55,050 bases of DNA. Origin: JBFMFH01 sp040752275. GTDB taxonomy: Bacteria > Acidobacteriota > Vicinamibacteria > Vicinamibacterales > JAKQTR01. A program made the position numbers and the translations under genes. Below, one piece after another: positions 50,876-55,050 of the stretch. The notes under the pieces were generated by a model. It had not been told where the DNA came from. It made no database searches and was given only the letters and a program-made list of their open reading frames with translations. The stretch spans positions 1 through 55,050 of the forward strand of contig JBFMFH010000082.1 in NCBI GenBank assembly GCA_040752275.1, written 5' to 3'. Within the stretch, counting starts at the first letter, position 1, and every line of letters starts with the position of its first letter.

Positions 50876-52609
50876 ATGGGCACGAGCGGGTCTGAACTGG
50901 TGACGCCGGGCACCCGGCGGGAGCGGATGCAGGCCCGGCTGTCGGACGGACGGATCTTCGAGGCCGTGCCGGGCACGGTGCTCGGCGAGGTCATCCGTGC
51001 GGCGTTCGGCGATCCCGACCCGCCGATCGTGGCCGCGATTGTCGATGGCCACCTGCGCGAGCTCACCTGGCCGCTCCTGCGCGACGTGGACGTGACGGTC
51101 CTGACTACCGAGTCGTCCGACGGGGCTCGCATCTACCGGCGCTCGCTCGCCTTCCTGATGCTCGTGGCCGTCGACGAGACGTTTCCGGAGACCGATGTCT
51201 ACATCGAGCACTCCGCGACGACCGCCGCCGGCTACTTCTGCGAGATCCGCGGGCGGGAGTCGTTCTCCCAGGACGATCTCGACCGCATCGGACGGCGCAT
51301 GCGGGAGCTGGTCGATGCCGACGTCCCCATCGTCCGGACGCAGGTGCCGATGTCCGAGGCTATCGAACGCTTCACCGCACGCGGCGAGATGGACAAGGTC
51401 CGGCTGCTGTCGCACCGCGCGCGAGAGACGGTGGTGATGTACTCGCTGCGGGGGCGCCACGACTACTTCCAGGGCTACATGGTGCCGTCGACGGGGCTGC
51501 TGCGGCGGTTTGCGCTGCACGCCGTGGCGCCGGGCTTTCTGTTGCAGTTCCCTCATCAGCGGAAGCCGACGGAACTCGTGCCCCTGACGCCGTATCCCAA
51601 GCTGTTTGCCCTGTTCGAGCAGGCTGGAGACTGGCTGGACCGGCTGGGCATCCGGAGCGCCGGCGCGCTGAACGACGCCATCGCCGGCGGGCGGTTGCCG
51701 GAGGTGACGCTGGTTGCCGAGGCGCTCCACGAGGCGAGAGTCGCGCAGATTGCCGCCGCGATTGCCGAGCGGAGAAGCGACGTTCGTATCGTTCTCGTTG
51801 CCGGGCCCAGCTCGTCCGGGAAGACCACCTTTTCGAAGCGTCTGGCCGTGCAGCTGCTCGCGCACGGCGTCAGGCCGATGCCGCTGGCGCTCGACGACTA
51901 CTTCGTGGACCGCGAGCGCACTCCCAGGGATGCGAAGGGCGAGTACGACTACGAGACAATCCACGCGCTCGATCTCGACCTGCTGAACCGGCAGCTCATG
52001 TCGCTCACGGCCGGCGAGCCGACGACGCTGCCGAAGTACGACTTCCTGACGGGGAAGCAGGTAACTGGTCCGACCGTGACGCTGGACCGCGGCCACGTCG
52101 TCATCGCCGAGGGGATCCACGGGCTCAACCCGCTGCTCGTCGACCGCTTGCCGGCGGCGTCCGTCTATCGCGTCTACGTGTCGGCGCTGACGCAGTTGAA
52201 CCTCGACCGCCACAACCGGGTGAGCACGTCGGATACGCGACTCGTCCGGCGGACCGTGCGCGACGCCCGTTCGCGCGGCTACACCGCCGCCCAGACGCTC
52301 CACCGGTGGCAGTCCGTCGTGCACGGCGAGAAGGTCCACATCTTCTGCTTTCAGGAGAACGCGGACGCCATCTTCAACTCGTCGCTCATGTACGAGCTGT
52401 CGGTGCTGCGGCCGCTGGCCGAGCCGCTCCTCCTGCAGGTCCGGCACGACACGCCGGAGTACCTCGAGGCCAACCGCCTGCTGTCGTTCCTGCAGTGGTT
52501 CAGGCCGGCCGGCGCGGACGTCGTGCCCGACAACTCCATCCTGCGGGAGTTCGTGGGCGGGTCGATCCTCGAGCCGTTCCGCTTGTGGCCCACTGACGGG
52601 GTAGGGTAG
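50876..52609 (+). CDS. Uridine kinase-like protein with N-terminal TGS and tRNA-SAD-like domains
   Basis: A 577-residue cytosolic fusion. Residues about 18-80 are a TGS-like domain (ARLSDGRIFEAVPGTVLGE). Residues about 85-260 resemble the second additional domain of threonyl-tRNA synthetase (FLMLVAVDETFPETDVYIEH, AAGYFCEIRGRESFS). The C-terminal half is a phosphoribulokinase/uridine kinase domain with Walker A GPSSSGKTTFSKRL near residue 311, ALDDYFVDRERTP, the base-site segment PKYDFLTGKQV, EGIHGLNPLL and RLVRRTVRDARSRG. The same layout is known from Thermotoga and Firmicutes. The N-terminal part may sense or bind RNA; its role is unknown. ATG start; no clear ribosome binding site. Confidence 0.92.
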   Translation: MGTSGSELVTPGTRRERMQARLSDGRIFEAVPGTVLGEVIRAAFGDPDPPIVAAIVDGHLRELTWPLLRDVDVTVLTTESSDGARIYRRSLAFLMLVAVDETFPETDVYIEHSATTAAGYFCEIRGRESFSQDDLDRIGRRMRELVDADVPIVRTQVPMSEAIERFTARGEMDKVRLLSHRARETVVMYSLRGRHDYFQGYMVPSTGLLRRFALHAVAPGFLLQFPHQRKPTELVPLTPYPKLFALFEQAGDWLDRLGIRSAGALNDAIAGGRLPEVTLVAEALHEARVAQIAAAIAERRSDVRIVLVAGPSSSGKTTFSKRLAVQLLAHGVRPMPLALDDYFVDRERTPRDAKGEYDYETIHALDLDLLNRQLMSLTAGEPTTLPKYDFLTGKQVTGPTVTLDRGHVVIAEGIHGLNPLLVDRLPAASVYRVYVSALTQLNLDRHNRVSTSDTRLVRRTVRDARSRGYTAAQTLHRWQSVVHGEKVHIFCFQENADAIFNSSLMYELSVLRPLAEPLLLQVRHDTPEYLEANRLLSFLQWFRPAGADVVPDNSILREFVGGSILEPFRLWPTDGVG

Positions 52610-52666
52610 GGCGCGTTCAGCTTGCCGGGCCGTAGCCCGACAGAGCGAAGGCGGGCCGAACGCGCC
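52609..52666. repeat. 58-bp dispersed intergenic element, copy 2
   Basis: Same length and ends (GGGCGCG ... CGCGCC) as 9891-9948. It begins at the last base of the uridine kinase stop codon. Confidence 0.65.
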
Positions 52667-52709
52667 AAGACAGGAGACAGAACGAAGCCCCCCTGCACGC
52701 AGCGGGTCA

Positions 52710-53093
52710 TCAGTCCCTGGCGATGAGGCGCGAAACCAGTACCTGCTCCCGCGTGAACAGTTCAGCGCGTTCGGGCGCGCCGGCCATCAACTCGCGGATG
52801 CGCTGTTGCGTCTCGTCGGCGACTACCGCATCCGTCCACGCGTCCGCGAAATACGCGAGCAGATCGTCCAGCGACGGCGTGTAGCGCCGGAACTCGATCT
52901 GCCACCGATCGTCGAGCGCGAAGCGGCCCGACTCGACCGCAGACGCCGCCGCGGCCGCCGCCAGCCGGTATTCGATCCCGTCGTCGGTTTCGTCAATGAC
53001 GCCACAGGTGATGCCGGAGGGCGAGCCCGGCTGCCGCACCTCCAGCAGCGGGTGGTCGCCGGGGAGCGGACGGATGTCGCTCCGGCCGTCCAG
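52710..53093 (-). pseudogene. 5'-truncated remnant resembling a SAM-dependent methyltransferase C-terminus
   Basis: The frame is open from just after a TGA (53094-53096) to the stop at 52710. The encoded sequence (GITCGVIDETDDGIEYRLAA, ALDDRWQIEFRRYTPSLDD, FADAWTDAVVADETQQRIRE) resembles the last third of small class I methyltransferases. The SAM-binding core is missing, and no start codon with a ribosome binding site exists; GTG at 53039 has GGAG directly abutting it. The vapBC promoter lies where the 5' part should be, so the gene was probably cut by arrival or rearrangement of the toxin-antitoxin genes. It could instead be a short real protein. Confidence 0.45.
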
Positions 53094-53132
53094 TCACGAT
53101 GCGCGTCGTGCTAGTCAGCCCCGGGTCGGCGT

Positions 53133-53153
53133 GATATATTCGAATGGTATATC
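53133..53153 (+). promoter_or_regulatory. vapBC operator (GATATA-N9-TATATC)
   Basis: A perfect 6-bp inverted repeat, GATATA (53133-53138) and TATATC (53148-53153), lies 17 nt before the antitoxin ATG and overlaps the likely -10 region. VapB-VapC complexes typically repress their own promoter through such sites. Confidence 0.6.
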
Positions 53154-53170
53154 TCAAGCGGGAGGCGCCG

Positions 53171-53416
53171 ATGGAGACAGCGAAGGTGTTCTGGTCGGGG
53201 CGTTCGCAGGCGGTGCGACTGCCTCGCGCCTTTCGGGTTGACGGCCGCGAAGTCCGCATCAGGCGGCGCGGCCGGTCCATCGTGCTGGAGCCGGTGCCTG
53301 ATTCGTGGGAGTGGCTCGACGCGCTTGCGGGCGGTCTCGATGACGACTTCGTATCGGCCATTCGTGAGCACCCCGCACCGCCGGAGCGTCCCGAGTTGGA
53401 CAAGGTGTTCCGCTGA
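53171..53416 (+). CDS. vapB: VapB-type antitoxin (AbrB/MazE fold)
   Basis: An 81-residue protein. The N-terminal swapped-hairpin DNA-binding domain is clear (AKVFWSGRSQAVRLPRAFRV, VRIRRRGRSIVLEP). The C-terminal tail (WEWLDALAGGLDDDFVSAIR) should wrap the toxin. The ATG at 53171 has GGAGG 6 nt upstream and is preferred over one 27 nt earlier. The stop codon overlaps the toxin ATG, the usual antitoxin-first order. Probably autoregulated through the inverted repeat at 53133-53153. Confidence 0.93.
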   Translation: METAKVFWSGRSQAVRLPRAFRVDGREVRIRRRGRSIVLEPVPDSWEWLDALAGGLDDDFVSAIREHPAPPERPELDKVFR

Positions 53417-53874
53417 TGCGGTACCTGCTCGACGCGAACGCCGTCATCGCTCTGCTCAACGACACCACTTCTCCGATCGCGCATCGCGTCCGACGGTACG
53501 CGCCGCGTGACGTCGGCGTGTCCGCGGTGGTCATCCACGAGGTGTATTACGGAGCCTTCAAGAGCCAGCGTGTCGAGCACAACCTGGCCCGCGTGGATGG
53601 ACTCCAGTTCCCCGTTCTGGAGTTCGACCAGGACGACGCGAGGCACGCAGGGGAGATTCGAGCGCGGCTCGCGTCGAAGGGCGCACCCATTGGTCCATAC
53701 GACGTGCTGATCGCGGGGCAGGCCAGAGCACGCGGGTTGACGCTCGTCACGCACAACACGGCGGAGTTCACGCGCGTCCAGGATCTGAAGGTGGAGGACT
53801 GGAGCCGCGCACCGTCAACGACGCGGACCGGCACGAAGGGACGCAGACCGCCGAGCAGGCCTCGGCCCCAGTGA
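53416..53874 (+). CDS. vapC: VapC-type PIN-domain ribonuclease toxin
   Basis: A 152-residue PIN protein. Acidic site residues are D6 (MRYLLDANAV), E42 (HEVYYG) and D96 (PIGPYDVLIAG); the fourth position is N114 in THNTAEF, a common substitution. VapC toxins cleave specific tRNAs or rRNA. The last 18 residues after DWSRAP are a Thr/Arg/Pro-rich extension not usual for the family and may be a fusion of downstream sequence. The ATG overlaps the antitoxin stop codon. Confidence 0.94.
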   Translation: MRYLLDANAVIALLNDTTSPIAHRVRRYAPRDVGVSAVVIHEVYYGAFKSQRVEHNLARVDGLQFPVLEFDQDDARHAGEIRARLASKGAPIGPYDVLIAGQARARGLTLVTHNTAEFTRVQDLKVEDWSRAPSTTRTGTKGRRPPSRPRPQ

Positions 53875-54048
53875 CGGGTGCGTTCCGACTAGCCGAGAGC
53901 CTCCGCGGGGCTCGTCCCCTCGACCTGTTGAGCGTTCGAGTTCCAGTGGAGTCGCCGAGGATTCCCCAGCTACAGAATCGACGACTGCGTCGGGTGGTCT
54001 GTCGGTGCGGATCCTGTGCCACAATAGGGTCGACCGACAGAGCGCGAC

Positions 54049-54426
54049 ATGGTCGATATTGCGCAGCAGATCGAACACTGGCGTGACGGGGCGCGCGAGG
54101 AATGGCAGGTTGCGGGTGAACTGCTGGAGAAGGGGCGCGTCCGACACGCGCTGTTCTTTACGCACCTGGCTCTGGAGAAAGCGCTCAAGGCTCACGTCTG
54201 CCGCCACACGGGTGACTTGGCGCCCCGGATCCACAATCTCGTGCGGCTGGCCGAGTTGGGCGGGCGCCAGTGTTCGCCGGAGCAGTTGCGGATTCTCGCC
54301 AAGCTGAACGACTTCTCACAGGCCGGCCGGTATCCGGAGGGCTCGACGCCTGTGCCGACCGAGGCGCAGGCCCGACAGTATGTGGACGACGCGGGACTGG
54401 TGTTCCGATGGCTGATGAGCGAGTAG
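54049..54426 (+). CDS. HEPN-domain protein (toxin partner of MNT)
   Basis: A 125-residue helical protein matching the HEPN family (AREEWQVAGELLEKGRVRHA, FFTHLALEKALKAHVCRHTG, HNLVRLAELGG, DFSQAGRYPE, ARQYVDDAGLVFRWLMS). HEPN-MNT pairs act as toxin-antitoxin modules, in which the HEPN partner is often an RNase. The strict RX4-6H motif is not obvious, so RNase activity is uncertain. The ATG at 54049 lacks a good ribosome binding site. Its 3' end overlaps the nucleotidyltransferase gene by 19 bp. The 174-bp gap before it (53875-54048) holds no gene that I recognise. Confidence 0.9.
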   Translation: MVDIAQQIEHWRDGAREEWQVAGELLEKGRVRHALFFTHLALEKALKAHVCRHTGDLAPRIHNLVRLAELGGRQCSPEQLRILAKLNDFSQAGRYPEGSTPVPTEAQARQYVDDAGLVFRWLMSE

Positions 54427-54743
54427 TAGCTTCCGTCAAGAAGTACCTGGATGTTCTCCGCTCTGAACATGGCGTCGACACGCATGCCGCCGTGTTGTTT
54501 GGATCCTACGCCCGCGGCGAGGCCGACGAGTGGAGCGACATCGATGTCGTCGTTCTTGCCGGCCGTTTTGATGACGGAATTGAGCGGAAGGATGTCGATC
54601 TCCTCTGGTGGGTCGCCGCGCGCACCGACAACCGCATCGAACCGGTTCCCTGTGGCGTTCGCCAGTGGGACGAGGATCAGTCGAGCGCCATCATCGAGAT
54701 CGCCCGCCGCGAGGGGCAGGTCATCCTTCCAGACGCGGCGTAG
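54408..54743 (+). CDS. MNT-type nucleotidyltransferase (antitoxin partner)
   Basis: A 111-residue minimal nucleotidyltransferase. The signature LFGSYARGEADEWSDIDVVV shows G32-S33 and the Asp pair D44 and D46. In studied HEPN-MNT modules the MNT protein neutralises the HEPN toxin by adding AMP to it. The ATG at 54408 lies inside the HEPN gene in another frame, so translation is coupled. The C-terminus (IIEIARREGQVIL) is complete. A short hairpin follows the stop codon. Confidence 0.92.
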   Translation: MADERVVASVKKYLDVLRSEHGVDTHAAVLFGSYARGEADEWSDIDVVVLAGRFDDGIERKDVDLLWWVAARTDNRIEPVPCGVRQWDEDQSSAIIEIARREGQVILPDAA

Positions 54744-54751
54744 ACAGTGAG

Positions 54752-54764
54752 GCGGCTTCGCCGC
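54752..54764 (+). terminator. Small hairpin after the MNT gene
   Basis: GCGGC-TTC-GCCGC lies 9 nt after the stop codon. The stem is strong, but no T run follows. The rest of 54744-55050 contains no gene that I can support; its last 89 bp are a repeat. Confidence 0.35.
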
Positions 54765-54961
54765 GGGATTCTCGTCAGGCGACCATACCCACCAGGGTTT
54801 GGTTATGCGGCCATCTCGGCATTCCCATCCAAACGGTTCACACGCCGGCAGGGGGAGATTCCACGAAGCCGCCCGGTATTCCACGGGAGAATCGACTCAC
54901 ATGGATTGGCTGGCCGGGCGCGGCCAGCGGAGCGCAGAGAACCAGGACTGGTCCCCGCCCT

Positions 54962-55050
54962 TCGACCTTGCTCACCCTTCGACGTGCTCAGGGTGCGGTG
55001 AGCCTGTCGAACCGCAGGGCGGCCTGAGCGAGCGCCAGCGAGTCGAACGG
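54962..55050. repeat. 89-bp dispersed repeat, copy 2
   Basis: Matches 10661-10749 with about four mismatches, in the same orientation, and runs to the window edge, so the full element may be longer. It includes the TTCGAC ... GTCGAA hairpin. Confidence 0.8.

Noticed and set aside
53875..54048. tRNA gene, suggested by GTTCGAGTTCC near 53930
   Set aside because: No complementary T stem, anticodon arm or acceptor stem can be formed around it.
54192..54884. Minus-strand frame of 230 codons over the HEPN-MNT genes
   Set aside because: It is antisense to two well-supported overlapping genes and has no recognisable domain.

Overview
The window is about 65-68% GC and chromosomal in character: long colinear gene runs, no rRNA or tRNA gene found, no phage, transposase or CRISPR array. 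Three tandem 'VWFA-related Acidobacterial' proteins, many lipoproteins and exported peptidases, SahR-like and MetH neighbours and intergenic heptanucleotide repeats suggest an Acidobacteriota genome, probably class Vicinamibacteria. That placement is inference from gene content, not from a marker gene.

Left part (1-7064). After a partial lipoprotein comes a leftward unit. It encodes a small helical protein, a molybdopterin (Mo/W-bis-MGD) oxidoreductase, its four-cluster ferredoxin subunit, a DmsC-like membrane anchor, and a TupABC-type tungstate/molybdate ABC transporter. The transporter's binding protein is fused to a molybdopterin-oxidoreductase-like fold that is itself split by a c-type haem domain. 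Metal uptake and the enzyme that would use the metal are therefore side by side.

7338-29505. An exported helical protein and a YtcJ-like amidohydrolase lie back to back. They are followed by a leaderless nucleotidyltransferase pair, metH with an ArsR-methyltransferase regulator (SahR-like) and a clear operator, a one-domain asparaginase, an M28 peptidase, YceI, RsgA, an M14 carboxypeptidase and a malonyl-CoA-synthetase-like ligase. Next come an unusual CcmH, an exported peroxiredoxin whose peroxidatic residue is encoded by in-frame UGA with a SECIS-like hairpin (a probable selenoprotein), a DUF349 protein and an M3 oligopeptidase that appears to start at CTG.

29536-38751. A tight four-gene unit has overlapping stops and starts: a 983-residue exported protein of unknown family, a classical VWA protein, a VWA-like protein with a TPR tail and a second VWA-like protein. 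ahcY follows from its own promoter, with a short structured leader; with metH and the SahR-like regulator it forms the methionine/SAH cycle set of the window.

40435-55050. SufE, a thiosulfate sulfurtransferase and an MFS exporter are followed by a Tat-exported DUF362 protein with a membrane polyferredoxin, an Rrf2 regulator with a hemerythrin protein, a DUF885 lipoprotein, an O-methyltransferase with a membrane protein, and a TGS-SAD-uridine kinase fusion. The right end is a small toxin-antitoxin island (VapBC, HEPN-MNT) next to the remnant of a methyltransferase gene.

Regulatory style. Several genes have a TANNNT -10 box 6-9 nt before the start codon and no usable ribosome binding site, which indicates leaderless transcripts. 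Two divergent gene pairs share overlapping opposed -10 boxes. At least nine loci carry tandem heptanucleotide repeats, including one inside metH and one at the 3' end of the acyl-CoA ligase gene.
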